15,758 nt of DNA from Limnohabitans sp. (GCA_021731425.1 JAKFXJ010000227.1:1-15758), one strand, 5' to 3'; shown: positions 1 to 8,277, counted from the first letter of the stretch. Program-made: numbers and translations. The notes: a model not told the origin generated them from the letters alone.

Positions 1-1006
1 ATATGCCGACAAATGAGCGCTGATAAAAGTTGAAAGTCTCGGTGTGCGTCAGACTTGCCCAAACCATGCGCACATATTCTGCGGGGTGTGTGATGTAGTG
101 CCACAGTGCAAGTCCCGCATTGGCAGACTGATGGATTCGGTCATCCGACGTTGAGACGATCGCAAAACCCACCCACGTCAGAGTCATCAAGCTCAAAAAG
201 AGCGCCGCACAGAAAACACGCCAGCTCCTGTCACGCCAAGACACCAAGAAAGGCAAGGCCAAGAGTGGCAACAAGTGCGTGCGCGTTGTGGCGAGCAAAA
301 AAACACCCATGAGCAAACCCAGCAGCGCCAAGGGTTCTTTCCTTGCGCCCACAGCGCAAATGCGGACAAACAAACTCAATGTCAACACAGCCAAACTGGT
401 GGTCAAACCGTCAATGGTTGGCGAAAGCATCTGGAATACCGTCATAGGCAACAACACAACTGCCCAAGCCAGAGGAGGGGGGCGCCAAGTCATGATGGAC
501 AAAACCAACAGCAAAACACTGGTGAGTGTTGTGAAGGCTCGGCTCATCCAGTAACTGTGGTCGACGCTCAGGCTCAGCATCCTGCCCGTCATCAATCCAA
601 GGGCTTGTGGCCCATACACCACCGGAAAGTAATAACCCGCCCCGGGCATTTTGACGAACTCATGGGTGTTCTGCCATTTGATTTGTGAGACTTTGTCAAG
701 CTCTGACGCTGTCAATTGCCGATGCGGGTCCAGTACCAAAGGCCAGTGCATGTCCTTGTAAGCCATCAAGCCGGGATCGATATCCCCCCCGATTTGAAGG
801 AGGCCCAACCCACCGCGCTCACCCTGATCGTCTATGGGCTCTTTCAACAACCATTGGTTGTTGGACAGCATGTAGGCCCGATACAGGTGCTGGTACTCAT
901 CCGGCGACTGGATCGGCGGAATCAGGTTGGCGACGCCCATCAGAATCAACAGGCAAAAAACTGTCAGCCATCCACAAATTCGATGCTTGCGCCCGTCCAG
1001 TCGCAT
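1..1006 (-). CDS. DUF2142-family polytopic membrane protein, N-terminal part (cut by window edge)
   Basis: Translating the minus strand from the ATG at 1006-1004 gives 335 uninterrupted codons running off the left edge. After a first hydrophobic segment (about residues 12-30) comes PPIQSPDEYQHLYRAY (residues 30-45), which closely resembles the start of DUF2142 proteins. These are predicted multi-pass inner-membrane proteins common in polysaccharide clusters and are GT-C-like in layout. The acidic pair D36-E37 lies in the first predicted periplasmic loop, where GT-C enzymes keep catalytic acids. Further hydrophobic segments follow. The last visible residues, YQRSFVGI, look like the conserved stretch before the 'GWLDT' part of this family. 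The start lies 4 nt after the stop of the upstream gene, with AGGGA about 9 nt before it. A role as a lipid-linked-sugar glycosyltransferase is inference; the family has no firm function. Confidence 0.8.
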   Translation of the reverse strand, partial: MRLDGRKHRICGWLTVFCLLILMGVANLIPPIQSPDEYQHLYRAYMLSNNQWLLKEPIDDQGERGGLGLLQIGGDIDPGLMAYKDMHWPLVLDPHRQLTASELDKVSQIKWQNTHEFVKMPGAGYYFPVVYGPQALGLMTGRMLSLSVDHSYWMSRAFTTLTSVLLLVLSIMTWRPPPLAWAVVLLPMTVFQMLSPTIDGLTTSLAVLTLSLFVRICAVGARKEPLALLGLLMGVFLLATTRTHLLPLLALPFLVSWRDRSWRVFCAALFLSLMTLTWVGFAIVSTSDDRIHQSANAGLALWHYITHPAEYVRMVWASLTHTETFNFYQRSFVGI

Positions 1007-1010
1007 AACT

Positions 1011-3191
1011 TTACTTCCCTGGCTTCATGAAGTCGGAGCAAGATTCAAGCGTCCATGGCGCAGACAAGAGCTGCCAAGCTTGAACATTCTCACTGCGCGA
1101 AAAAACGCAGCGAGGTGGATGGTCCAATGCGTTCTCTGGCCGCTGAACAGACAACACGAATCCCGAAAGCAATTGGTGGGCATCTTGCGTTGATGCGACA
1201 CGTTCCCAGCGCTCCTGATCTGCAACAAAGTTGATTTTTAAAGGTGGCAGATCTTTGTTTTGAACAATCAACAATTCTCTTTGAATGCCTGGTGCGGTCC
1301 AGTTGGCCCATCCTTTCAAAATCCAGGCGTCGCTGCTTGTTTCAAGAAATTCAATCCGTCCACCCTCCAGACTGTATGAGCGGGGTGAGGTTTTTGTCAT
1401 CTCCGCTGTGGGCTGGGGTCGGAAAAATAATGCGGGCACGCCCACTTGGTCATTTTCCAAAAGTTTGACCTGATCTGAAGCAATGAGCCGGATATGGGCG
1501 TAACGATTGAAGGTGGCCCTCGACGGTTCAACAAGAGCCCCCAATTTTTCCGTCCAAATAGGCCATTGCGGCGTCACATTCAAATGCGAAACGGCCTTGA
1601 ATCCCATGCCATTCAAAGTGGCCCCAATGAGCCCCTCTCTCTGAACAGGCAGGACACCCTGGACATCAACGTGGTGGCGCAAGGTTTGAGCGAGCTCATG
1701 CCGTGGCTCTTCAAAAATCGGTAATGCCGATTGAATGGGGTTAAACCGTCCGAAGACCAGCACATGAACCAAAGCACACGCCCCAATCAAGGCCGTAGAT
1801 GCATTCCAATTTCGTTTGAATGCAAGCCACAGCGTACAACAGACAACCAAGGGGGCCATCAATTCGGTCAAATGTTGTTCGGGACCCGATTCAGGCTGTG
1901 TCCACCAACCATAAGCCAACCACCCCACAACGCTCAAGCTGATGTACAGAACGCTGCGCTGGACCCAGCGTCCCTGAACCAAGCCCAAGCGGGATGACGC
2001 ATGCCAAGCATTGAGAACGATCAATAAGCCCGCCGCGTAAACCATTCGCTCAGGTGGGACCCGGTTGAGCAATGTGATCGTTCCGATCCAGTCAGGTACA
2101 GGTGCCAACATCCACGCCATGGCAATCGACAGGCCCAACAACAACACCCGTTGCGTTCGATCCCTCCAAAGTTGTTGAAGGCCAGTGACCGTCCAATGGG
2201 TGAAGCATGCAGCAGCCGCTGTCCAGTAAAAGCCCGCGACCCCCACACATGTGACATTGGTGTAAGTCACACTGGCTTTGAAATCATGGTTAAAAAGAGC
2301 GGATGGCCATAAATGCGTCAAGAACAAATGCCACGGGTAGTAGCCCGCCACTGAGGTGCGTTGGCCCGGGTAGCTGGTGATGGCAGTTTGCGCCAAATAA
2401 TCCCACAAATAAATCACGGCAGTTCCACAGGCAGCGATGGTGGCCAAACTGAAGACCAAGACAGATTGGCCCTTCATCAGATCGGGGCGGTATGCCCACA
2501 AAACCACCGCGGCAACAAGAGCCAGGCTGATGAACAATGGCGGATAAAAATTACCGATCAGCCAGCATGTGGCAATCCAATAAAAGATCAAGGCCCTGAT
2601 CCTCAGACTCCATGGGGCGGTCATGGCCACCATCAGCCAAGGAAAATATGCCAGCAGCGAAGTGTTCGAGTTCCAGAAAAATTGAACAAAGCCCGTAAAG
2701 TAAAGTGACCCTGAAAACAGAAATGCTTGGGATGGACTTGCACCTGCTAGCTTGAATAAGTGGGCGTATCCATATAGAAATACAACAAACATTGCCCAGT
2801 AGTGCCAAGAAAAAGCGAACGCAGCGGGCGTCACGCCATACAACCAATAAGTCGGTTTGAATGCAAGACCCCAATCGTGCAGAGGCAAAGAGTAATTGCT
2901 CCTTAAATCTTCGCCGTAAAAGGAAGTCTGGTTGTATCGCTCAAATTGATTGCGAACTGCAGCTTGCGTTAAAGGGGTGGTGACACTCCATTCATCGCTC
3001 CTGATGGGGCGCGACTGCCCCCAGATGAGGCCTGTGTTGCCGGCCCCCGCCACCTGAAGAACGTGTCCATATGAAGACGGGGACCATGCCTGACTCACAT
3101 AGATGCAGCCCATCAGCAATAAGGCGCATGCGACCAACAGATTGGCCTTGAGCCATGCAGAGATCGAGCGACTTACAGGGACTGGATCCAT
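1011..3191 (-). CDS. Large polytopic membrane protein with RSDEW signature, putative GT-C-like glycosyltransferase
   Basis: 726 residues starting at ATG 3191-3189, overlapping the end of the deacetylase gene by 19 bp. A first membrane helix (about 14-34) is followed by an outside loop containing GQSRPIRSDEWSV (58-70), with acids D66-E67 next to an Arg. About ten further hydrophobic segments fill residues 115 to 480. The last roughly 230 residues look soluble and beta-rich. The 'RSDEW' loop between the first two helices matches a group of uncharacterised bacterial membrane proteins found in polysaccharide loci. I think it is the group named DUF7657, but I cannot confirm that. Topology (acidic first periplasmic loop, many helices, C-terminal soluble domain) resembles GT-C glycosyltransferases using polyprenyl-phosphate sugars. 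The upstream GtrB/GtrA-like pair fits such a role, but this remains inference. GC content is visibly lower here than at the right end of the window. Confidence 0.8.
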   Translation of the reverse strand: MDPVPVSRSISAWLKANLLVACALLLMGCIYVSQAWSPSSYGHVLQVAGAGNTGLIWGQSRPIRSDEWSVTTPLTQAAVRNQFERYNQTSFYGEDLRSNYSLPLHDWGLAFKPTYWLYGVTPAAFAFSWHYWAMFVVFLYGYAHLFKLAGASPSQAFLFSGSLYFTGFVQFFWNSNTSLLAYFPWLMVAMTAPWSLRIRALIFYWIATCWLIGNFYPPLFISLALVAAVVLWAYRPDLMKGQSVLVFSLATIAACGTAVIYLWDYLAQTAITSYPGQRTSVAGYYPWHLFLTHLWPSALFNHDFKASVTYTNVTCVGVAGFYWTAAAACFTHWTVTGLQQLWRDRTQRVLLLGLSIAMAWMLAPVPDWIGTITLLNRVPPERMVYAAGLLIVLNAWHASSRLGLVQGRWVQRSVLYISLSVVGWLAYGWWTQPESGPEQHLTELMAPLVVCCTLWLAFKRNWNASTALIGACALVHVLVFGRFNPIQSALPIFEEPRHELAQTLRHHVDVQGVLPVQREGLIGATLNGMGFKAVSHLNVTPQWPIWTEKLGALVEPSRATFNRYAHIRLIASDQVKLLENDQVGVPALFFRPQPTAEMTKTSPRSYSLEGGRIEFLETSSDAWILKGWANWTAPGIQRELLIVQNKDLPPLKINFVADQERWERVASTQDAHQLLSGFVLSVQRPENALDHPPRCVFSRSENVQAWQLLSAPWTLESCSDFMKPGK

Positions 3192-3937
3192 GCTGCCAGC
3201 TTACCGTGAGTCTTCTCCCATGTGGAAAAGCCTCGTTTTTCGTAATAAAGCGGTCCCGAATGTGGCCGCTGCAAAATGCGTTCACGGTGCACCCGTTGCG
3301 TCTGTTGGACACCTTTGAAAACCAAGTGCAGTGCTACAAACGGAAACAGACCCAACCAGGATTTGATTTGCGATGGGTATTTGAAGCAACTCAGTAAGTA
3401 GCGCCAACGTTGCCCCCACCGGATTTTCTGGCAATCGATAGGCCCGTTGTCTACCAACGGCTGCATCACCTTGAACCACGGTCCAGGACAATTGCATCCG
3501 TTGTAAAAGGGAAACTGCTGTATTCGGTCGAGCATGTTTGCGCGTGCAGCGATTTCCACCATGACACCATGCAGCGCATCGTGGTCTGGATGCCCACCTT
3601 CCCAAGCAGGGATCCATATTTTTTCGGGTTTGGACTTGTCGATTTCGCCTTGCAGCCATCTGCCCAAGGGGTGCAAGTGATCTTGTAGTTCACCATCCAT
3701 GATGCCCAAGGACATGCCCACAAACGAAATATTGTCATTGCAGATGCCCAACTGCGTCAGAACGTTCAAGGACTCCCGGTTGCGCATGGCATTCAAGGCC
3801 TGGTCAGGTGCTTGAGTGAAAAAAAAGCATCGCACATCCAGACCTTGTGCCAGCGCCCCTTCAATGCAATGCATGGCTGCGAATTCATCATCTTGATGGG
3901 GCAGCAAAAACCATGCAGTGTTCAACTCAGTAGGCAT
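3173..3937 (-). CDS. PIG-L/LmbE-family deacetylase
   Basis: 254 residues from ATG 3937-3935, overlapping the preceding GNAT gene by 11 bp. The N-terminus has LLPHQDDE (11-18), the family's zinc and catalytic motif (usually PHPDDE). By analogy with MshB, H14 and D17 would bind zinc and D16 would act as base. GGHPDHDA (114-121) supplies the second motif, with H119 as the third zinc ligand. RNRESLNVLTQLG (52-64) matches the usual 'R..E...a...LG' segment. Known relatives remove acetyl groups from N-acetylglucosaminyl compounds (PIG-L, MshB, BshB). The substrate here is unknown, but the position inside a glycan operon next to an acetyltransferase suggests an N-acetylated sugar or lipid-linked sugar. 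No signal peptide is seen, so it should be cytoplasmic. The roughly 130 residues after the second motif are less recognisable. Confidence 0.9.
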   Translation of the reverse strand: MPTELNTAWFLLPHQDDEFAAMHCIEGALAQGLDVRCFFFTQAPDQALNAMRNRESLNVLTQLGICNDNISFVGMSLGIMDGELQDHLHPLGRWLQGEIDKSKPEKIWIPAWEGGHPDHDALHGVMVEIAARANMLDRIQQFPFYNGCNCPGPWFKVMQPLVDNGPIDCQKIRWGQRWRYLLSCFKYPSQIKSWLGLFPFVALHLVFKGVQQTQRVHRERILQRPHSGPLYYEKRGFSTWEKTHGKLAAWIQSL

Positions 3938-4784
3938 CGAAGTCTAAAAAAGAAAGATTCAGCCCATTCTCGTCCAGAGATGCGTCTGCACATGACAGGG
4001 TGCGGTAAATGAAATTCAACGGTGACGGGCGCATAGACTGAGGAATTTGGAAGTAAGTCGAATGCCTCCTAGAACCCGTCGGAAACAAACCCAGGAAAAG
4101 ACGAGGGGCTAGCAAGATCGGGCGCCGAACCAGCAATGGTACTGCCGGGAAATCACACTCGCATTCGGCATAGACAGGCAAAGCCCAACCCTTGGCCTTC
4201 GCGAAAAATTGAGTGCAGTCACGCCCCCGATGTGCCAAAACATTGTTTTTCGGATTGGACATGCGCCACAACAAATTGGCGCTGTTCCATTGGCGTCTAA
4301 AGCTCGTCTGTGCCCTGACGGTGTCCCAATCGGGGTCCAGAGTGCTCCACCCCACCTGGGCATCCAAAGGCTTGATCAACTTGAATCCCAGCTTTCGCAC
4401 AAAGCCTGGTGTGCTGTTGGCATTGGCGACGCCATAGACAACCTCAATGCCGATCGAAGCCGCAGCGTCATAGGTGGCTGTTGCCAAACGGGTGAAAAGT
4501 CCCTGCCCCTGATACGATGGGTGAGTTGCCGTATTGAGTGAGAGCATGGCCCGTTTTACTTCACCATTGATCTCTACGCGCGAGGGAATGCAAACGTAAT
4601 GGGCCACGAGTTCATCGCCCACCCAGGCATTGAAGCCAATCGCCAGGCCATCGGGATTGGCATTGTAGAGCCAGTCCAGATAAGCCACGGTGAACCGGGC
4701 GTTCTGTGGAAAAGCCGTCTCAAACAAGCGCACATAGGTCGCCAAGGCAGCACTGTCATGGCCCATGGCACGTATCTGGATCAT
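3927..4784 (-). CDS. GNAT-family N-acetyltransferase (second copy)
   Basis: 285 residues. The start is placed at ATG 4784-4782, which forms an ATGA overlap with the GtrA stop and has GGA 7 nt upstream; the longer in-frame start at 4796 is only a TTG. The N-terminal half contains the Acetyltransf_9-like pattern: a segment like FTVAYLDWLYNANPDG, then THPSYQGQGLFTRLA, whose QGQGLF part is the acetyl-CoA pyrophosphate loop, then VANANSTPGFVRKLGF typical of GNAT motif B. The C-terminal 120 residues are poorly conserved. The overall plan matches the other GNAT at 9014-10030, so the two are probably distant paralogs. It lies between gtrA and the PIG-L deacetylase and is coupled to both, suggesting re-acylation of an amino group freed by the deacetylase. 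That is inferred; the acceptor is not visible. Confidence 0.85.
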   Translation of the reverse strand: MIQIRAMGHDSAALATYVRLFETAFPQNARFTVAYLDWLYNANPDGLAIGFNAWVGDELVAHYVCIPSRVEINGEVKRAMLSLNTATHPSYQGQGLFTRLATATYDAAASIGIEVVYGVANANSTPGFVRKLGFKLIKPLDAQVGWSTLDPDWDTVRAQTSFRRQWNSANLLWRMSNPKNNVLAHRGRDCTQFFAKAKGWALPVYAECECDFPAVPLLVRRPILLAPRLFLGLFPTGSRRHSTYFQIPQSMRPSPLNFIYRTLSCADASLDENGLNLSFLDFDAY

Positions 4785-5188
4785 TTGAAAATCCAAAACC
4801 GACTCAGCAAGAACCCGTTGATGGCCACCAGAGGCAAGGAAACCAGTTTTCCAGTCAGCGGGCTCTCAATCCACCCAGTGGACATGCCCACACATCCAAG
4901 CGTCAAAAGGTAATTGAGACCTACAACGACCAAAAACCGCCCAAGACGTTCCCAACTCGCTGATGTCTTGAAAGTCATGCGCGAATGCAAAAGAAAATTC
5001 AGCAACAACCCGATCGCAAAACCCCAGCTGGCACTGACCAAAGGGGACCCCCCAGCGCCGATGAGCCAGTACATGAAACCCACATCAACGGCAGCGCAAA
5101 CCAGTCCAACCGCCATGAAAACACCGAATTGACGCACCCAAACGACCAAGCCAGCAGACTTTGAATCGGGTTGGATGGCAGAGGTCAT
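4781..5188 (-). CDS. gtrA: GtrA-family membrane protein (putative lipid-linked sugar flippase)
   Basis: 135 residues from ATG 5188-5186, overlapping the upstream glycosyltransferase stop by 4 bp, with CGGA 7 nt before the ATG. Four hydrophobic segments (about 21-42, 48-68, 84-105 and 112-132) and the ending GFLLSRFWIFK fit the GtrA family (four helices, 120-150 residues, 'NF...r.wvF' after helix 2, here NFLLHSRMTF). In phage O-antigen modification systems GtrA works with GtrB, which makes undecaprenyl-phosphate sugar, and is thought to move that lipid across the inner membrane. Here the gene directly follows a GtrB-like transferase, which supports the same pairing. The final acceptor transferase would be one of the large membrane proteins downstream (inference). 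Confidence 0.9.
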   Translation of the reverse strand: MTSAIQPDSKSAGLVVWVRQFGVFMAVGLVCAAVDVGFMYWLIGAGGSPLVSASWGFAIGLLLNFLLHSRMTFKTSASWERLGRFLVVVGLNYLLTLGCVGMSTGWIESPLTGKLVSLPLVAINGFLLSRFWIFK

Positions 5189-6156
5189 GACAGATCCGGA
5201 TGAATGGGGCGTCGCGGAACCGAGGCCACGTCATAAGCCACAAACGCCAACAACAGCTGCAAACCCAACATGGTGGGCAAAGCAGCCAGCATGATCGTGC
5301 CCAGAGGCGTGACAGTGCCCGTTGAAATCGCATGCATCCAATGCATAGACCCATACAGCAAGCCGAAAAGCAACAAGCCCAATCCAAACACCAACTCCAG
5401 AGATGCAACCGTCATGTCGCGTAAAAAGTAGTTGTAGAAAATCCGCTTGCCAAAATTTTGGCAATGCTTGACCAGAAATTCCCCAACAATTTTCCGGATG
5501 TTCAGATTGCTGATCTCGTCGCCATATCGGGCATCCATGGGTATATCAACCACCAAGGCACGCACGGTATTGAGTCTGAACAACATGTCCGACTCAAAGA
5601 AGAATCGCTGACTGATCTTGTCGAAGGGCAGACAGCGCACCGCGTTGGCATGAATCGCCGTGAAGCCATTGTTGATGTCAAAAAGCTGCCAATAACCGGT
5701 AGAAAGCTTGGCCACCAAGGACAACATGGCATTGCCAAAAAGCCGCAATTTGGGCATTTGACCCAGTTGGGTCAGGTCGTAGAAACGGTTGCCTTTGGTG
5801 TAGTCGGCTTGCCCCCGCAAAATCGGAGCAATGAAACGGGGAATCAAAGCCGGGTCCATTTGCCCATCGCCATCGAGCTTGACCAGCACCGTTGCGCCAT
5901 CGGCCAAGGCTTGGGTGTAACCCGTGAGCACGGCCCCACCCACACCCTGGTTGACCGCGTGTTGAACTATGCGGACACGCGGATCATGGCAATGCTGCTT
6001 GACGTATTGCCCGCTCGACTCAGGGCAAGCATCGTCCACCACATAAATGAGGGACACCTCAGGACCGATGCGCTCAATCACATCCAGAACATGTGCCTTG
6101 ACAAGGTAACAAGGAATGACGACAGCAATCAACGGTGACATGGGCAGAATTGTCAC
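5185..6156 (-). CDS. DPM1/GtrB-like family 2 glycosyltransferase with two C-terminal membrane helices
   Basis: 323 residues. SPLIAVVIPCY (7-17) opens a GT2 fold. VVDDACPE (39-46) gives the nucleotide-binding Asp residues, NQGVGGAVLTGY (69-80) is the typical DPM-like glycine loop, and LDGDGQMDP (94-102) is the DXD metal site. RFFFESDMLFRL, around residue 180, fits the catalytic acid region. Two hydrophobic segments (about 254-275 and 283-308) anchor it to the inner membrane, as in GtrB and ArnC. The expected reaction is transfer of a sugar from a nucleotide donor to undecaprenyl phosphate. The start is uncertain: GTG at 6156 gives a 4 bp overlap with the gene before it, while ATG at 6141 would leave an 11 bp gap; neither has a clear ribosome site. 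It is followed immediately by gtrA, its usual partner. Confidence 0.88.
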   Translation of the reverse strand: MTILPMSPLIAVVIPCYLVKAHVLDVIERIGPEVSLIYVVDDACPESSGQYVKQHCHDPRVRIVQHAVNQGVGGAVLTGYTQALADGATVLVKLDGDGQMDPALIPRFIAPILRGQADYTKGNRFYDLTQLGQMPKLRLFGNAMLSLVAKLSTGYWQLFDINNGFTAIHANAVRCLPFDKISQRFFFESDMLFRLNTVRALVVDIPMDARYGDEISNLNIRKIVGEFLVKHCQNFGKRIFYNYFLRDMTVASLELVFGLGLLLFGLLYGSMHWMHAISTGTVTPLGTIMLAALPTMLGLQLLLAFVAYDVASVPRRPIHPDLS

Positions 6157-7292
6157 ATGGTTTCAGAAGGCCCCATTGCCGCAGAGCGCGAAAAGCAGCA
6201 CCAACGGACCTTGCCCAAGCGATCTTGCAACAAAGCTACGTACTGACCGGGTTCCAACAGTGCCCAGTCTTCATCTTCCAAAGTCGAGGCCACACGGCTG
6301 CCTGAGTGATAAACGGCAGGCCAAGCCAGCAATGAAGGGCTCAAGGCTAAAACAGCTGCGCCGTGGGTCTGTTCGGTGAAAGCGGTCGCCGAATGCAATG
6401 GGGTGTGAATCACCTCAAATCGATGGTCCGCCTCCACACTTTGAGACAAGGCGTCAACCCACTTCAGGTCTGCAGACCAACGAAAAAACCGAGGAAACCG
6501 ATTCTTGAAATAGTATTCACGTGCTTGCTGCATCAACGCAGCTTTGTAGGGCTTGTGTCTGTAATGGTGCGTCGCATGGATGCCGGTATGCACCCCCAAA
6601 GACCAGCCCGCCCTTCGCAGGCGGACTGATAAGTCTGAATCTTCAAAAAACATGAAATAGCCAGGGTCAAAAAGATCACCCTCGTTCAGGCCCGCAGACT
6701 TGGCAGCCATCTGTGCAGCCTCGCGCCGCACCAACAGGACAGCACCCGATAAAAAATCCACCTTGCAAATGTTGTATTTTTCACTCAATCGCTGTGATCG
6801 CCGCAATTCATGACCCGCTCGCCAACGCGCCCACCAAGCCCAGCGGGTTGACAAAGCCAAACTCAATGAGGACAAGGGTGTTTGTTTGACGGTTGGCGGA
6901 ATCAAAAAGCTGCGCGAGTCATTCCAGCACATGCCAGGCGAAATCGCTCCCCATTGGGGGTTGCTTTTCATCCATGCCATCAGCTGCAACAACCCATCCG
7001 TCTCAATCCGTGCATCAGGATTGAGCAACAGAACGCACTCGGCTTGTGAGCGAGAAAAAGCCAAATTGCAAGCGCGTCCAAAACCCAGATTGGTGTCAGC
7101 ATCCAAAAGCGTGGCATCTGTACGCGCAAGCACCGTTGACCGCAACAGGGCCGTGTCAGCGCTGCTTTCCGGCGCCTGCGCGCTGTTGTTGACCACCCAG
7201 ATCATCCCGTGAGGCCAGTGACCCAGCGTGTTCAAACACCGCACAAGGTCGGGTGCCATGTTGAAGTTCACCAGCACAATGTCAGTGCGCAT
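6153..7292 (-). CDS. WbbL-like family 2 glycosyltransferase with C-terminal extension
   Basis: 379 residues from ATG 7292-7290, chosen over a longer frame because AGGTGG lies 6 nt upstream and the GT2 fold begins at once (RTDIVLVNFN). NLGFGRACNLAF (68-79) and LLLNPDARIETDG (88-100) are hallmarks of the COG1216 rhamnosyltransferase-like group, with D93 as the metal or nucleotide Asp. FMFFEDSDLSVRLRRAGW, around residues 220-237, supplies the usual ED-D acceptor-side motif. No membrane segment is obvious, so a cytoplasmic, membrane-associated enzyme adding one sugar to a lipid-linked glycan is likely. Sugar identity cannot be read from sequence. The final 95 or so residues, after the RFFRWSADLKW region, do not look like the rest of the GT2 family and may be a separate small domain. 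It overlaps the acyltransferase gene by 11 bp. Confidence 0.88.
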   Translation of the reverse strand: MRTDIVLVNFNMAPDLVRCLNTLGHWPHGMIWVVNNSAQAPESSADTALLRSTVLARTDATLLDADTNLGFGRACNLAFSRSQAECVLLLNPDARIETDGLLQLMAWMKSNPQWGAISPGMCWNDSRSFLIPPTVKQTPLSSLSLALSTRWAWWARWRAGHELRRSQRLSEKYNICKVDFLSGAVLLVRREAAQMAAKSAGLNEGDLFDPGYFMFFEDSDLSVRLRRAGWSLGVHTGIHATHHYRHKPYKAALMQQAREYYFKNRFPRFFRWSADLKWVDALSQSVEADHRFEVIHTPLHSATAFTEQTHGAAVLALSPSLLAWPAVYHSGSRVASTLEDEDWALLEPGQYVALLQDRLGKVRWCCFSRSAAMGPSETM

Positions 7293-8277
7293 CGGTCGCC
7301 ACCTGATCGCACTCGAACTCTCCCAGCAAGTGTGCTGCTGACCACCGGCCTGTGTCCTCGACAATGGCACGCTCCAAAAAATGCGCCAAAGGCGCATAAA
7401 TAGCCTCGCGTTCAGCGGCTGCACTCAACCCCATCAGGTCAGAAGTCCCCACCAAAGAAGAGCAAGACCAGACCTGCCTGCCTGGCTCCTCATGCCGCGA
7501 GCGCATGGCCACCATTTCACTGCCCGTCTCTATCGCCAGCCGAAGTGCACCATCCGCCATTTTTCTTCTTTTGCCCAGCCACTGGACCCAAGTGCCTTTG
7601 TCAGGGTGCTTTTCAGCAGGCGTATCGGTCACCACCATCAGCACGCGGCCAGCCAATAACTCGTTGCGGAAAAATGACCGCGTCTGGGCTGAAGCCGACA
7701 AAAACTGACCGCCATTCATTGCGCGGATGTAGGCATCGTATTTGGCGCGGGTGAAAGCCCTGAGCTTGGGATGCACCCTTTCATCAAACACGACATCCGA
7801 AATCATCAAATGCGACGTCAGGCCGCAGCGCGCCAGGGCCAGCATCCCTACAAAGAAGCTGTCATGGTGGGACAGCGCAACCACCAGACCCCGCCCAGAC
7901 GCACGTTGAGCCAACAGCGCTCTCACCGGGGTTAAATCCACCTTCAGCGCATCCATTCGCCCCGCAATCGCCAAAGCCCCATCCAGTTCTTCACGGGCGA
8001 CGGTTTGATACCGCTCAACCACCCAAGCGCGGACAGTCTTCTCATCCGCCAAAGGATGAATTTCCTGGTAAGCCCTGGCCGAGCGCTCTGCAACATAAGG
8101 AAAACCCAAGGCCAATTCAGCCCAGTCCCGTGAAAAGCGGGCATTTAAAAGACCACGAAAATCTGACAACGCATACGCTACAGGCAAAGGCAGTCTGGCC
8201 AGCAGGGGCAAAAAAATCCCGTAATCCCAGCCTTGTAGGACGTGCAGAAAACGTGCCTTGGTCTTCCGCCAACTCAT
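7282..8277 (-). CDS. LpxL/HtrB-like acyltransferase (LPLAT superfamily), altered active-site motif
   Basis: 331 residues from ATG 8277-8275, an ATGA overlap with the preceding transferase. The layout follows the LpxL/HtrB group: a basic N-terminus and a short hydrophobic stretch (about 20-38), GRGLVVALSHHDSFFVGM (128-145) where LpxL has 'G.H.GNWE', LMVVTDTPAEKH (213-224) where LpxL has its 'DQ' strand, and QWLGKRRKMADGALRLA (232-248), equivalent to 'FFG....t..gpa.LA'. Family members transfer acyl chains to lipid A or other glycolipids at the inner membrane. The catalytic HX4(D/E) pattern is not met: counting five residues on from H137 or H138 gives F142 or V143, so the usual acid is missing. 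D139 could substitute. The gene is embedded among glycosyltransferases, so a glycan or its lipid carrier is a possible acceptor (inference). Confidence 0.75.
   Translation of the reverse strand: MSWRKTKARFLHVLQGWDYGIFLPLLARLPLPVAYALSDFRGLLNARFSRDWAELALGFPYVAERSARAYQEIHPLADEKTVRAWVVERYQTVAREELDGALAIAGRMDALKVDLTPVRALLAQRASGRGLVVALSHHDSFFVGMLALARCGLTSHLMISDVVFDERVHPKLRAFTRAKYDAYIRAMNGGQFLSASAQTRSFFRNELLAGRVLMVVTDTPAEKHPDKGTWVQWLGKRRKMADGALRLAIETGSEMVAMRSRHEEPGRQVWSCSSLVGTSDLMGLSAAAEREAIYAPLAHFLERAIVEDTGRWSAAHLLGEFECDQVATDAH

Noticed and set aside
5458..6138. 226-codon open frame on the plus strand
   Set aside because: Mirror of the DPM1/GtrB-like transferase, whose motifs are unambiguous on the other strand.
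7293..7424. N-terminal extension of the WbbL-like transferase
   Set aside because: It lies inside the acyltransferase gene, has no homology to the fold, and an excellent AGGTGG precedes the ATG at 7292.
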